A DNA stretch of 64,000 nucleotides from Streptomyces daqingensis (GTDB lineage Bacteria; Actinomycetota; Actinomycetes; Streptomycetales; Streptomycetaceae): NCBI RefSeq assembly GCF_014645895.1, contig NZ_BMMP01000009.1, forward strand, positions 124,001-188,000. Direction: 5' to 3'. The notes beneath the pieces are model-generated. The model had not been told where the DNA came from and ran no database searches. It was given only the letters and a program-made list of their open reading frames with translations. How positions within the stretch are numbered: the first letter of the stretch is position 1; each line of letters opens with the position of its first letter. A program made the translations under genes and the position numbers. Shown in pieces: positions 44,238 through 53,159 of this stretch.

Positions 44238-45404
44238 TTGAAGAAGACATCGACCCGGCTCGCCGACGGCCGCGAGATCATCTACTACGACCTGCGCGAC
44301 GACGCCGTCCGCGAAGCCCCCGACGAGCGCCCCCTCGACCGCACGGCCACGGCGTCGGAGATCCGCTACGACCCGCTGCTCTCGGAGTGGACGGCCGTGA
44401 CCGCCCACCGCCAGAGCCGCACGTATCACCCGCCGGCCGACGCCTGCCCGCTCTGCCCGACGCGCGGCGGGCGGCTCAGCGAGATCCCGGAGGCCGACTA
44501 CGACGTCGCCGTCTTCGAGAACCGCTTCCCGTCCTTCACCGGAGGCCCGGGCCCGGAGGCCGCGGACGCCCCGCACGGCCTCTTCGCCCACCGGCCGGGC
44601 GCGGGCCGCTGTGAAGTCGTGTGCTTCACCTCCGACCACGAGGCGTCCTTCGCCTCCCTCACCGACGCCCAGGCGCGGCTGGTGCTGGACGCCTGGACGG
44701 ACCGGACCGCCGAACTGTCCCAGCTGCCGGGCGTGGAGCAGGTCTTCTGCTTCGAGAACCGCGGCGAGGAGATCGGCGTCACTCTGCAGCATCCGCACGG
44801 GCAGATCTACGCATACCCGTTCACCACCCCCCGCACCGCGCGCATGCTCGACTCGCTCGCCGGGCACGCCGCGCGCACAGGCGGCCGCAACCTCTTCGAC
44901 GACGTCCTCGCCGCCGAACTGGCCGACGGCAGGCGCGTGGTGGCCGAGGGCGAGCACTGGGTCGCCTTCGTGCCGCACGCCGCGCACTGGCCCTACGAGG
45001 TGCATCTCTACCCGCGTCGGCGGGTCCCGGACCTGCTCGCGCTGAGCGAGGAGGCCCGCGAGGAGTTCCCCGGCATGTACCTGGAAGTGCTGCGCCGCTT
45101 CGACCGGGTCTTCGGTCCGGAGGAGCCGCCGACGCCCTACATAGCCGCCTGGCACCAGGCGCCGTTCACCTCGTCCCGGTACGGACAGCGCCACGGGCAG
45201 GACGACGGTGCGGCGGCTGCCGGAATTCCCGGGGCAGCCGTGACCCGCGAGGACTTCGCGCTGCACCTCGAGCTTTTCACCATCCGACGGACTTCCGGCA
45301 AGCTGAAGTTCCTCGCGGGTTCCGAATCCGGGATGAACGTGTTCATCAACGACGTGCCGCCGGAGAGCGCGGCCGAGCGACTGCGAGAGGTAGCGAGTGA
45401 CTGA
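44238..45404 (+). CDS. galT: galactose-1-phosphate uridylyltransferase
   Basis: Second Leloir enzyme: UDP-glucose plus galactose-1-phosphate to UDP-galactose plus glucose-1-phosphate. 388 residues from TTG (44238-44240), which follows GAGGAG at 8 nt and gives [21 protein letters not shown]; an in-frame ATG at 44223 would place the ribosome-binding site inside the gene. [10 protein letters not shown] (Zn site) and the nucleophile motif [12 protein letters not shown] are present. Overlaps galE by 8 bp. Confidence 0.95.
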   Translation: MKKTSTRLADGREIIYYDLRDDAVREAPDERPLDRTATASEIRYDPLLSEWTAVTAHRQSRTYHPPADACPLCPTRGGRLSEIPEADYDVAVFENRFPSFTGGPGPEAADAPHGLFAHRPGAGRCEVVCFTSDHEASFASLTDAQARLVLDAWTDRTAELSQLPGVEQVFCFENRGEEIGVTLQHPHGQIYAYPFTTPRTARMLDSLAGHAARTGGRNLFDDVLAAELADGRRVVAEGEHWVAFVPHAAHWPYEVHLYPRRRVPDLLALSEEAREEFPGMYLEVLRRFDRVFGPEEPPTPYIAAWHQAPFTSSRYGQRHGQDDGAAAAGIPGAAVTREDFALHLELFTIRRTSGKLKFLAGSESGMNVFINDVPPESAAERLREVASD

Positions 45405-46500
45405 CATGCCCCCCACGGCGGCCCGCGTGCCGGGTTCCGTGCCTCCGCGCAAATACCTGGTGACCGGTGGAGCCGGCTACGTCGGAAGTGTCGTCACCGC
45501 GCACCTGCTGGAGGCGGGGCACGCGGTGACCGTCCTCGACGACCTCTCCACGGGCTTCCGCGAAGCCGTCCCCGAGGGCGCCGAGTTCGTCGAGGGCCGT
45601 ATCCAGGACGCGGCCAGGTGGCTGACCGCGGACGGCGGCCGGGGTGCGGGCTTCGACGGCGTGCTGCACTTCGCCGCGCACTCGCAGGTCGGCGAGTCGG
45701 TGCAGGACCCGGAGAAGTACTGGCGCAACAACGTGGGCGGCACCATCGAGCTGCTCGGCGCGATGCGCCAGGCCGGTGTGCGCAGGCTCGTCTTCTCCTC
45801 CACGGCCGCCACGTACGGCGAGCCCGACGTCTCACCCATCCCCGAGGACGCCGCCGAGGCGCCAACCAACCCCTACGGCGCCTCCAAGCTCGCCGTCGAC
45901 CGGATGATCGGCAGCCACTGCCGGGCCTACGGGCTGTCCGCCGTCTCGCTGCGCTACTTCAACGTCGCCGGGGCGTACGGCGGATTCGGAGAGCGGCACG
46001 ACCCCGAGTCGCACCTCATCCCGCTGGTGCTGCAGGTGGCGCAGGGCCGCCGCGAAGCGGTCTCCGTCTTCGGCGACGACTACCCGACGCCCGACGGCAC
46101 CTGCGTCCGCGACTACATCCACGTCGCCGACCTCGCCGAGGCCCACCTCCTCGCGATGGACGCGATGACCGTCGCGGACGGGGAGGCGCAGACCACGGGC
46201 GGAGCGGAGGACGCTGCGCCGTACCGCGTCGGCACAGGCGAGCATCTGATCTGCAACCTCGGCAACGGCAACGGCTTCTCGGTCCGCGAAGTCGTGGAGA
46301 CCGTACGGAAGGTGACCGGGCACGATGTGCCCGAGACCGCCGCGCCCCGCCGGGACGGCGACCCGGCGACGCTGGTCGCCTCCGCGCGGCGCGCGGCCGA
46401 ACGACTGGGCTGGCACCCCTCGCGGACCGACCTCGCCCGGATCGTCCAGGACGCCTGGGACTTCGCCCGGCAGCTCGGCGAGCGGGCGGGCGCGGCATGA
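45397..46500 (+). CDS. galE: UDP-glucose 4-epimerase
   Basis: Extended SDR epimerising UDP-galactose and UDP-glucose with bound NAD. 367 residues from GTG 45397 (ATG at 45406 possible). [38 protein letters not shown], catalytic Tyr-Lys in [20 protein letters not shown] and [16 protein letters not shown] short Ala/Gly-rich insertion occurs around residue 265 ([17 protein letters not shown]). The stop overlaps the galK ATG (ATGA). Confidence 0.95.
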   Translation: MTDMPPTAARVPGSVPPRKYLVTGGAGYVGSVVTAHLLEAGHAVTVLDDLSTGFREAVPEGAEFVEGRIQDAARWLTADGGRGAGFDGVLHFAAHSQVGESVQDPEKYWRNNVGGTIELLGAMRQAGVRRLVFSSTAATYGEPDVSPIPEDAAEAPTNPYGASKLAVDRMIGSHCRAYGLSAVSLRYFNVAGAYGGFGERHDPESHLIPLVLQVAQGRREAVSVFGDDYPTPDGTCVRDYIHVADLAEAHLLAMDAMTVADGEAQTTGGAEDAAPYRVGTGEHLICNLGNGNGFSVREVVETVRKVTGHDVPETAAPRRDGDPATLVASARRAAERLGWHPSRTDLARIVQDAWDFARQLGERAGAA

Positions 46501-47652
46501 CGGAGAGCCTGACGGAGACCGGCATGACCGAGCGCTTCCGGGAGGTCTACGGGGCCGAGCCCGACGGCGCGTGGGCGGCTCCCGGCCGGGTCAACCTGAT
46601 CGGCGAGCATGCCGCTCGCACTGCCGCACACCTGCGCGGTCCAGGCGGCACGGCGCGACGACGGCGTGCTGCGGCTGCACTCCTCGGACGTGCGGGGAGG
46701 CGTCACGGAACTGCGCGTCGACAAGCTCGGTCCGCTGGGCGCCACCGGCGACCGCGGCGGCTGGGCCGCCTACCCGGCGGGCGTCGTGTGGGCGCTGCGG
46801 GAGGCGGGCCTCCAAGTGGGCGGCGCCGACCTGCACTTCGAGAGCACCGTGCCCACCGGCGCGGGACTCTCCTCCTCCGCGGCGCTGGAGGTCGCGACCG
46901 CCGTGGCGCTCGACGACCTGTACGGCCTGGGTCTCGACGCGCCCCGTCTCGCGCGGCTCTGCCAGCGCGCGGAGAACGAGTTCGTCGGCGTGCCCTGCGG
47001 CGTCATGGACCAGATGGCGTCCGCCTGCTGCACCCGGGGCCACGCGCTGCACCTGGACACCCGCGACCTCACGCAGCGGCAGGTGCCCTTCGACCTGGCC
47101 GCGCAGGGCATGCGGCTGCTGGTCGTCGACACCCGCGTGAAGCACTCGCTGGGCGACGGCGCCTACGCGGAGCGCCGCGCCGGATGCGAAGCGGGTGCGG
47201 TGGCCCTGTGCGTCGGGACGCTGCGCGAGGTGCCCCACGAGGAGCTGGCGGCGGCGCTGGAACGCCTCGGGGAGGCGCGGCTGCGGCCTCTTGTGCGGCA
47301 TGTCGTGACGGAGAACCACCGCGTCAGCGAGGTCATACGACTGCTTGAGGCCGGACGGACGCGGGACATCGGGCCCGTGCTGAGTGCGGGGCACGCCTCG
47401 CTGCGTGACGACTTCGCCGTCTCCTGCGCGGAACTCGACCTGGCCGTCGAGGCCGCCGAGGCGGCGGGCGCACTCGGCGCGCGGATGACGGGCGGAGGCT
47501 TCGGCGGTTCGGCCATCGTGCTCGTCGAGGAGGCGGACGCGGCAGCGGTCGCCGCCGCGGTCCGTGAGGCCTTCGCGAAGGCGGAGTACCGGGAGCCGCG
47601 CGTCTTCGAGGCGGTCCCCGGGGACGGCGCCCGTCGGATCCCGCTGTCCTGA
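46497..47652 (+). pseudogene. galK: galactokinase, inactivated by a deletion/frameshift in the N-terminal signature
   Basis: Starts at ATG 46497 (ATGA overlap with galE) and encodes a normal galactokinase N-terminus up to APGRVNLIGE (residue 37). The conserved HTDYNDGFV loop that binds galactose is then missing, and the frame changes at 46608/46609: the remainder (MPLALPHT... VPTGAGLSSSAALEVATAVAL ... GARMTGGGFGGSAIVL) continues in another frame to the stop at 47652. The lesion equals loss of about 26 nt compared with a normal gene. ATG 46609 could reinitiate a 347-residue fragment, but it lacks the sugar-binding and signature residues. Everything downstream is well conserved, so the event looks recent, or it is an assembly error. 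Confidence 0.85.
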
Positions 47653-48008
47653 GCCGGCCGCCACGGCGGGTGCACGGCAAACGCTTTCCCCCGGGACGCC
47701 GTCGGCGGCCGGTGCGTCACCGCCCGGCCGCCGGACCGGGGCCCAGGACCGGTCCGGCACTTTCGCCAATCGGTTTCGGTAGTCACAGCGCGGCCTTACC
47801 CTGAGTGTGATGCACGCACCGGTGGGGGCCGGTGCCTTATTTCAGGGGGCGAGAGCGCCGGGCAGCGACGCCGGGCAGCGCTTGCCGGGTGGGACAGCAG
47901 AGGCGCGGCGGTGTCCGCCCCACTGGCTTGGTGGGGGAGGTACCCACAGCTCACGCGGATCTCTTCCCTCCGCACCGGGTGACGTACCCGCACTGCCAGG
48001 GGGTGCCA
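47653..48008. other. 356-bp region between galK and a response regulator
   Basis: Contains a possible terminator (47816-47835) and an A/T-richer patch at 47760-47800 (TTTCGCCAATCGGTTTCGG) that may be the response-regulator promoter. No coding frame of its own is supported. Confidence 0.35.
47816..47835 (+). terminator. hairpin followed by CTTATTT after galK
   Basis: GCACCGG-TGGGGG-CCGGTGC with CTTATTT immediately downstream, an intrinsic-terminator layout rare in this GC-rich sequence; 164 nt past galK. Confidence 0.45.
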
Positions 48009-48926
48009 ATGCAACGTATCCGGGTGCTGGTGGTCGACGACCACCGCATCTTCGCCGAGTCACTGGCCGCGGCGCTCGCCGCCGAGCCCGACGTCGAGGT
48101 CGCGGCGGCAGGCAGCACGCCGGCGGCGCTCCGCTGTCTGGAGCGGGCTGCCGTGGAGGGGCGCGAGTTCGACGTCGTGCTCGTCGACGCGGACCTCGGC
48201 CTGCCGGGTACGGGCGGGGGAACGGCCCCTCCGGGCGCGCCGGACTCCGCCTCCGCGGAGCGGAGTTCACCGGCGGGCGGTGCTTCCACTGCCCCGGGGG
48301 GCGCCCAACTCAACGGCGTCGCCGGCCAGTTGTCCGCGGTAGTGCAGCGGGACGGCAGTTCCGGCACACCGGGAGGAACGCCGGGTGCCACGCCCGACGG
48401 GGGCCGCGCGGCGGCCGCCGAGACGAAACCGGGCGGCATTCCCCTCGTCGCCCGCGTGCGCACGGACCACCCCGCCGTGCGCACCGTCGTCCTCGCCGAG
48501 CGCGACGACCCGCGCCTGGCGGCGTCGGCCCTCCAGGCCGGTGCCTGCGGCTGGGTCGCCAAGGACTGCTCGCTCTCCCGGCTTCTCCAGGTGATCCGGG
48601 GTGTCCTGAAGGACGAGACGCACCTTCCGCCCGCGCTGCTGACGGGCGTCCTGAAAGAGCTGACCGCTTCCCGCAAGCACCGCACGGAGAGCGAGCGCCT
48701 GGTCGCGTCGCTCACGCCCCGGGAGCGCGAGGTGCTGCGCTGCATGGTCGCCGGGCTCGGCCGCAAAGCGGTGGCGGAGCGGCTCTTCCTGTCCCCGCAC
48801 ACGGTCCGTACGCACATGCAGAACGTGCTGGGCAAGCTGGGCGTCCACTCGACGCTGGCAGCCGTGGCGCTGGCGCGCCGGGCGGGCGTCGGCCCGGCCG
48901 ACCTCGAGTCGAGCCCCGCCAACTGA
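48009..48926 (+). CDS. LuxR-type response regulator with large insertion in the receiver domain
   Basis: A 305-residue NarL/FixJ-type regulator. RIRVLVVDDHRIFAESLAAAL and phospho-acceptor Asp60 (VVLVDADLGLPG) are intact, but about 76 residues of Gly/Ala/Ser/Thr/Pro-rich sequence (about 68-143) are inserted right after the phosphorylation loop, before IPLVARVRTDHPAVRTVVLAE. The conserved Lys (GWVAKDCSL) is present. C-terminal HTH LTPREREVLRCMVAGLGRKAVAERLFLSPHTVRTHMQNVLGKLGVHSTLAAVALA. ATG 48009. No sensor kinase adjacent. Confidence 0.88.
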   Translation: MQRIRVLVVDDHRIFAESLAAALAAEPDVEVAAAGSTPAALRCLERAAVEGREFDVVLVDADLGLPGTGGGTAPPGAPDSASAERSSPAGGASTAPGGAQLNGVAGQLSAVVQRDGSSGTPGGTPGATPDGGRAAAAETKPGGIPLVARVRTDHPAVRTVVLAERDDPRLAASALQAGACGWVAKDCSLSRLLQVIRGVLKDETHLPPALLTGVLKELTASRKHRTESERLVASLTPREREVLRCMVAGLGRKAVAERLFLSPHTVRTHMQNVLGKLGVHSTLAAVALARRAGVGPADLESSPAN

Positions 48927-48997
48927 CGCCCGGCGCAGGGCGGATCGGCGCACGGCTCCCGCTCGGAGGCGCGGCGGGGCGCGGCAGGCGGGCCGGG

Positions 48998-49765
48998 TCA
49001 GAGGGAGTTCTTGCGGACGCTCCAGCCGCCGTCCACGACGAGGCTCGTCCCGGTCACGTAGGACGCGTCGTCGGAGAGCAGGAACGCGATGGCCGCGGCC
49101 ACTTCGTCGGGGTGGCCGTGCCGGCCGGCGACGGTCTCCTCGACCGTCCGCCGCATGTCCGCCTCGTCGGCCCCGTCCCACGCGCGGGTGAGGACGGGGC
49201 CGGGCAGGACGCAGTTGACGCGGACCATCGGCCCGTAATCGACGGCGAGTTGGCGGCCGAGACCCGTGAGGCCGGCCTTGGTGGCCGCGTAGGCGGGGCG
49301 GGAGGGGAGCCCGAAGTGGGCCTGCACGGAGGACGTCAGCACGATGGAGCCCCGCCGCGCCCGCAGATCCGCCAGGCACGCCCGCACGCCGAGGAACGCG
49401 CCCGTCAGGTTCACGCCTAACTGCCCTTCCCAGTCCGACAGCGAGAGCGCGTGCGCCGGACCCGGACGCATGAGGGCGGCGTTGCTCACCAGGCCGTCGA
49501 GGGGGCCGAAGCCGTCGTGCGCGGTGCGGACGGCACGCTGCCAGGCGGGTTCGTCGGTGACGTCGCCCAGGACGAAGGCCGCGCGGGAGCCCGAAGCGGT
49601 GATCTCACGGGCCGTGCGGTGGCCGCCCTCCTCCTCGCTGTCGAGGATGACGACGGCCGCACCCTCGTCGGCGAGCCTGTGTGCGGTGGCGGCACCGATG
49701 CCCGCGCCACCGCCGGTGACGAGGACGGTGCGCCCCGCGAAACGATCTGAATGACGTCCGCCCAT
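48998..49765 (-). CDS. short-chain dehydrogenase/reductase
   Basis: A 255-residue SDR: VLVTGGGAGIGAATA, VILDSEEEGG (NAD-type acidic selector), GLVSNAAL, TSSVQAHFGLPSRPAYAATKAG (Ser, Tyr-x-x-x-Lys) and GTSLVVDGGWSV. ATG at 49763-49765 is preferred over an upstream Arg/Cys-rich extension. Substrate unknown. It ends convergently against the response regulator. Confidence 0.88.
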   Translation of the reverse strand: MGGRHSDRFAGRTVLVTGGGAGIGAATAHRLADEGAAVVILDSEEEGGHRTAREITASGSRAAFVLGDVTDEPAWQRAVRTAHDGFGPLDGLVSNAALMRPGPAHALSLSDWEGQLGVNLTGAFLGVRACLADLRARRGSIVLTSSVQAHFGLPSRPAYAATKAGLTGLGRQLAVDYGPMVRVNCVLPGPVLTRAWDGADEADMRRTVEETVAGRHGHPDEVAAAIAFLLSDDASYVTGTSLVVDGGWSVRKNSL

Positions 49766-49915
49766 GCCAGGGATGCTACGGGCTGTGCACCGCCGGATGC
49801 ACCGGGGCACTCCGCCGGCCCGGCAGCGGTCAACAGCGTTACGCCGTACGGGGGTTCACGCCGGGCCGCTGCCCGCCGGCCGGCAAGCTCCGGCCGGGGA
49901 CGCGCTACGCCCGTC

Positions 49916-50413
49916 TCAGCCGGGGACGTTGTCGAACGGTGCCGTCAAGTGGCGCAGCAGCGAGGCGAGTTCGGCGCGCTGCGCGGTGGAGAGCTCGGCG
50001 AGGATGGCGCGTTCCTGGTGGAGCAGCCCGGCGAGTGCGCTGTCGCCCCTGTCGCGGCCCTCGGGGGTGAGGCGCACCAGGACGCCGCGCCGGTCGCTGG
50101 GGTCGGGCAGCCGCTCGACGAGGCCCTTCTTGGCGAGCCGGTCGATGCGGTTCGTCATGGTGCCGGAGGTGACGAGTGTCTGCGTCAGGAGCTGCCCGGG
50201 CGAGAGCTGGTAGGGCGTGCCTGCGCGGCGGAGCGCGGTCAGGACGTCGAACTCCCATGGCTCCAGGTTGTGTTCGGAGAACGCGAGGCGGCGTGCGCGG
50301 TCGAGGTGCCGCGCGAGGCGGCTTACACGGCTGAGCACCTCCAGGGGTTCCACGTCGAGGTCCGGGCGCTCGCGGCGCCAGGCTGCCACCAGTCGATCGA
50401 CCTCGTCCTCCAT
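49916..50413 (-). CDS. tamR: MarR-family regulator TamR
   Basis: A 165-residue MarR repressor; winged helix YQLSPGQLLTQTLVTSGTMTNRIDRLAKKGLVERLPDPSDRRGVLVRLTPEG at about residues 66-118. Divergent from a trans-aconitate methyltransferase gene across 114 bp with two 18-bp palindromes. In S. coelicolor, TamR controls tam and citric-acid-cycle genes and is released by citrate-like ligands and low pH; the same gene pair and site type here support the name. Binding-pocket residues cannot be verified by reading alone. Confidence 0.88.
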   Translation of the reverse strand: MEDEVDRLVAAWRRERPDLDVEPLEVLSRVSRLARHLDRARRLAFSEHNLEPWEFDVLTALRRAGTPYQLSPGQLLTQTLVTSGTMTNRIDRLAKKGLVERLPDPSDRRGVLVRLTPEGRDRGDSALAGLLHQERAILAELSTAQRAELASLLRHLTAPFDNVPG

Positions 50414-50446
50414 AGTGATCAGTGTAGTAGTTGTGTCGACGTGAAG

Positions 50447-50464
50447 TCTCTTGACATCGAGATA
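50447..50464. promoter_or_regulatory. TamR operator 1
   Basis: TCTCTTGACATCGAGATA, an 18-bp imperfect palindrome of the TCTYGAYATCGAGA type recognised by TamR-like MarR proteins. It embeds TTGACA (50451-50456), a likely -35 for tam, so binding would block transcription. Preceded by TGAAG as at operator 2. Confidence 0.7.
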
Positions 50465-50483
50465 ATGCCGTTGAAGGATGAAG

Positions 50484-50501
50484 TCTCTCGATGTCGAGAT
50501 A
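50484..50501. promoter_or_regulatory. TamR operator 2
   Basis: TCTCTCGATGTCGAGATA, near-perfect palindrome, 37 bp centre to centre from operator 1 and in the same direct context (TGAAGTCTCT), overlapping the tam 5' end. Two sites suggest cooperative or graded repression. Confidence 0.7.
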
Positions 50502-50527
50502 CTCGGCCCGGAGGAGGCGTGACCGCC

Positions 50528-51421
50528 ATGACGTCACCCGTGTGGGATCCCCACCAGTACTCCCGCCACGCAGGGCACCGCCTGCGCCCCGTCCTCGACC
50601 TGCTGGCCCGGGTTCCGACGCTGCCCGACGAGGAGAGGCCCCGCGTCGCCGACCTCGGCTGTGGGCCGGGCGGGCCCTCGCTGCCGCTGATCGAGCGCTG
50701 GCCCGGGGCGCACGTCACCGGCTACGACAACTCGCCGGCCATGCTCCACGAGGCGCGTGCCTACTCCGGCACGACGTCCTCGGGCGGCCGGCTCGACTTC
50801 ACCCACGCCGACCTCACGACGTGGCGCCCCGAGCCGGGGGAGACCTTCGACCTCCTCTTCTCCAACGCCGCCCTCCACTGGGTTCTCCCTGCCGCAGGCA
50901 AGGGACGGGTACACCCCGTCACGGGAGAGGGGGAAGCGGACGCGGGTCTCGTGGAGTTCCTCCGCCGCTGGACGGCGGCCCTCCGCCCCGGAGGCGTTCT
51001 CGCCTTCCAGGTGCCCGGCAACTTCGACGCCCCGAGCCACACCCTCCTGTGGAAGCTGCGCAACTCGCCGCGCTGGCGCGACCGGCTCGGCGCGGAGCCC
51101 CGGGGCGGCGCCGTTCTCGACCCCGCCGGCTACCTCGCCGCCCTGACACCCCTCGGCTGCGAGGTCGACGCGTGGGAGACGACCTACGCCCACCTGCTCC
51201 ACGGCGAGAACCCCGTCCTCGACTGGGTCAAGGGCACCGCGCTGCGCCCCGTCCTCACCCTCCTCGAGGACGACCCGGCGGCACGGGAGGAGTTCGTCGG
51301 CGAGTACGGGGCGCTGCTCCGCGAGGCCTATCCGCCGCTGCCAGGGGGCGAATCCGCCGGGACGGTGCTCCCCTTCCGCCGTGTCTTCGTCGTCGCCGTG
51401 AAGGAGGAGGCGGACCGGTGA
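50528..51421 (+). CDS. tam: trans-aconitate 2-methyltransferase
   Basis: SAM-dependent enzyme that methylates trans-aconitate, removing an inhibitor of aconitase. 297 residues from ATG 50528; GGAGG lies 10 nt upstream, whereas the GTG at 50519 directly abuts it. WDPHQYSRHAGHRLRPVLDLLARVP, motif I VADLGCGPGGPSLPLIERWPGAHVTGYDNSPAML, DLLFSNAALHWVLP and LAFQVPGNFDAPSH are typical. Overlaps the VOC gene (GTGA). Confidence 0.93.
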   Translation: MTSPVWDPHQYSRHAGHRLRPVLDLLARVPTLPDEERPRVADLGCGPGGPSLPLIERWPGAHVTGYDNSPAMLHEARAYSGTTSSGGRLDFTHADLTTWRPEPGETFDLLFSNAALHWVLPAAGKGRVHPVTGEGEADAGLVEFLRRWTAALRPGGVLAFQVPGNFDAPSHTLLWKLRNSPRWRDRLGAEPRGGAVLDPAGYLAALTPLGCEVDAWETTYAHLLHGENPVLDWVKGTALRPVLTLLEDDPAAREEFVGEYGALLREAYPPLPGGESAGTVLPFRRVFVVAVKEEADR

Positions 51422-51786
51422 TCGACTCCCTCGACCACGTCCAGCTCGCCGCGCCCCCGGGCTCCGAGGACGTGCTGCGCGCCTTCTACGCGGGGACGCT
51501 CGGCATGGCGGAGATCGCGAAACCGCCGGCGCTGGCCGTGCGCGGCGGCTGCTGGTTCGCGGCGGGCGCCGTGGTGCTGCACCTCGGCGTGGAGGAGGAC
51601 TTCCGCCCGGCCCGCAAGGCGCATCCCGGCATCCGGGTGCGGGGGATCGACGTGTTCGCGGCCCGGCTCGGCCGTGGAGGCGCACCGGTGACGTGGGACG
51701 ACGGGCTCCCCGCGCACCGGCGTTTCTACACCGAGGACCCCGTCGGCAACCGGCTGGAGTTCCTGGAGCCCGATCCGCCGGAGTGA
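51418..51786 (+). CDS. VOC (glyoxalase/dioxygenase-like) family protein
   Basis: A 122-residue single-domain vicinal-oxygen-chelate protein: DSLDHVQLAAPPGSEDVLRAFYAGTLGM at the N-terminus, and FYTEDPVGNRLEFLEP at the C-terminus carrying the conserved Glu. His8 and Glu near residue 117 are potential metal ligands. GTG 51418 overlaps the tam stop. Presumably co-transcribed with tam under TamR; substrate unknown. Confidence 0.88.
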   Translation: MIDSLDHVQLAAPPGSEDVLRAFYAGTLGMAEIAKPPALAVRGGCWFAAGAVVLHLGVEEDFRPARKAHPGIRVRGIDVFAARLGRGGAPVTWDDGLPAHRRFYTEDPVGNRLEFLEPDPPE

Positions 51787-52008
51787 GCCGCGCCCGTGCG
51801 GCGGCCGGGCGCGCGGGCGCACCCCGGAAGATGCGCCGAACATCCCGCGATGAGGTGCTTGGGCTGATTCCGATTGTGGCGGAGCCGTGAAGATTTAGCT
51901 CGCGCGTTCAGGAGTTGACGTGAACTGGACAACCATATGAGCGCCGCCGCACCCCCGCTCTCTCCGGGTGCGTCGGGCAACCGTCCCCCCACCCCAGGAG
52001 GTACCACC

Positions 52009-53022
52009 GTGCTCATGTCCGGACTGGGCCGCAGAGCCAGAATCTACGCGGCCACCGCCGTCGCCGGTGCGTTCGCCGTCGTCGGAGCCGTCCTCGTACC
52101 GTCCTCGTTCGCGGGCGAGCCCGGCTCGGTGCAGACCGCCGCCGCAGAGCAGAAGGCCGCGGCCGAGCTGAGCCCGCAGGAGATGCTGAACCGGGCGGCG
52201 ACGTGGCTCACCGCCAACAACGGCTCGCAGGTCCCCTACAGCCAGACCAAGACCTGGTCCGACGGCTACCGCCAGGACTGCTCCGGCTACGTCTCGATGA
52301 CGCTCGGCCTGTCCAAGCCCGGTCCCAACACCGTCGGACTCGCGGGCGACCGCTCCATCACCACGCCCATCAGCCTCGCCGACCTCAAGCCCGGCGACCT
52401 GCTCATCGACGCGGACGGCTCCAACACCACCCGCCACGTCGTCATCTTCGAGAAGTGGACGGACTCCTCGCACTCCGCCTACTCCGCGTTCGAGCAGCGC
52501 GGCGGCCACGGCACCGACCACCGCGTGCTGAAGTACGGCCTCGACGCCGGCAGCGAGTACAAGCCCTACCGCCCCGTGAAGCTGACCGGCGAGGTCCCGC
52601 CGGAGACGCCCCCGAGCGCGCAGTACCCCAATCTCGCCCAGGGAGCCACCGGCGCCGACGTGACCGCGGCCCAGTACCTGCTGCGCGCCCGCGGCCACAT
52701 GACCGAGGCGGACGGCTCGTACGGGCCGAAGACCGTGGCGCAGGCCAAGGCGTTCCAGTCCGGCTCGGGGCTCGTCGCCGACGGTGAGATCGGCCCCAAG
52801 ACCTGGCCCAAGCTGATCAAGGCCGTCAAGAAGGGCGCCACCGGCGACGCTGTCCGCGCCGCGCAGACCCAGCTGAACGTCTACGGCGCGGGCCTCGAGG
52901 TCGACGGCAGCTTCGGCCCCGCGACGGACAAGGCGGTCACCGACTTCCAGCGGGCACACGGCCTCGCCGTCGACGGCTCCGTCGGTCCGCAGACGTGGCA
53001 GGCGCTCGTCGGCACCCGCTGA
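52009..53022 (+). CDS. secreted peptidoglycan-binding NlpC/P60-like hydrolase
   Basis: A 337-residue exported protein. GTG 52009 is 7 nt after AGGAGG; an Arg-rich n-region, hydrophobic YAATAVAGAFAVVGAVLVPSSFA and cleavage near AGEPG follow. The catalytic-like domain (about 60-200) shows DCSGYVSMTLGL (Cys) and TTRHVVIFEKW (His), an NlpC/P60-type pair. Two peptidoglycan-binding repeats follow: YPNLAQGATGADVTAAQYLLRARG...DGSYGPKT and KKGATGDAVRAAQTQLNVYG...DGSFGPAT. Ends at a strong terminator. Confidence 0.88.
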   Translation: MLMSGLGRRARIYAATAVAGAFAVVGAVLVPSSFAGEPGSVQTAAAEQKAAAELSPQEMLNRAATWLTANNGSQVPYSQTKTWSDGYRQDCSGYVSMTLGLSKPGPNTVGLAGDRSITTPISLADLKPGDLLIDADGSNTTRHVVIFEKWTDSSHSAYSAFEQRGGHGTDHRVLKYGLDAGSEYKPYRPVKLTGEVPPETPPSAQYPNLAQGATGADVTAAQYLLRARGHMTEADGSYGPKTVAQAKAFQSGSGLVADGEIGPKTWPKLIKAVKKGATGDAVRAAQTQLNVYGAGLEVDGSFGPATDKAVTDFQRAHGLAVDGSVGPQTWQALVGTR

Positions 53023-53064
53023 CGGTGCGGCCCCGCACGGAGACGTGCGGGCGGACGACATGAC

Positions 53065-53099
53065 GAAGGGGCGGCCCGCGGTGTGCGGGCCGCCCCTTC
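53065..53099. terminator. perfect 15-bp bidirectional terminator hairpin
   Basis: GAAGGGGCGGCCCGC (53065-53079) and GCGGGCCGCCCCTTC (53085-53099) form a perfect 15-bp stem with a 5-nt loop, between convergent stops at 53022 and 53160. Confidence 0.8.
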
Positions 53100-53159
53100 C
53101 GGGTCTGCGGGGAACTGCACCGAGCGCACCGGGCCGGGGCGCTGCGCGGCGGGAGGGCC

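Noticed and set aside
46609..47652. a functional galactokinase started at the internal ATG 46609
   Set aside because: The product would lack the RVNLIGEH and galactose-binding residues, and GAGC before the ATG is not a convincing ribosome-binding site.
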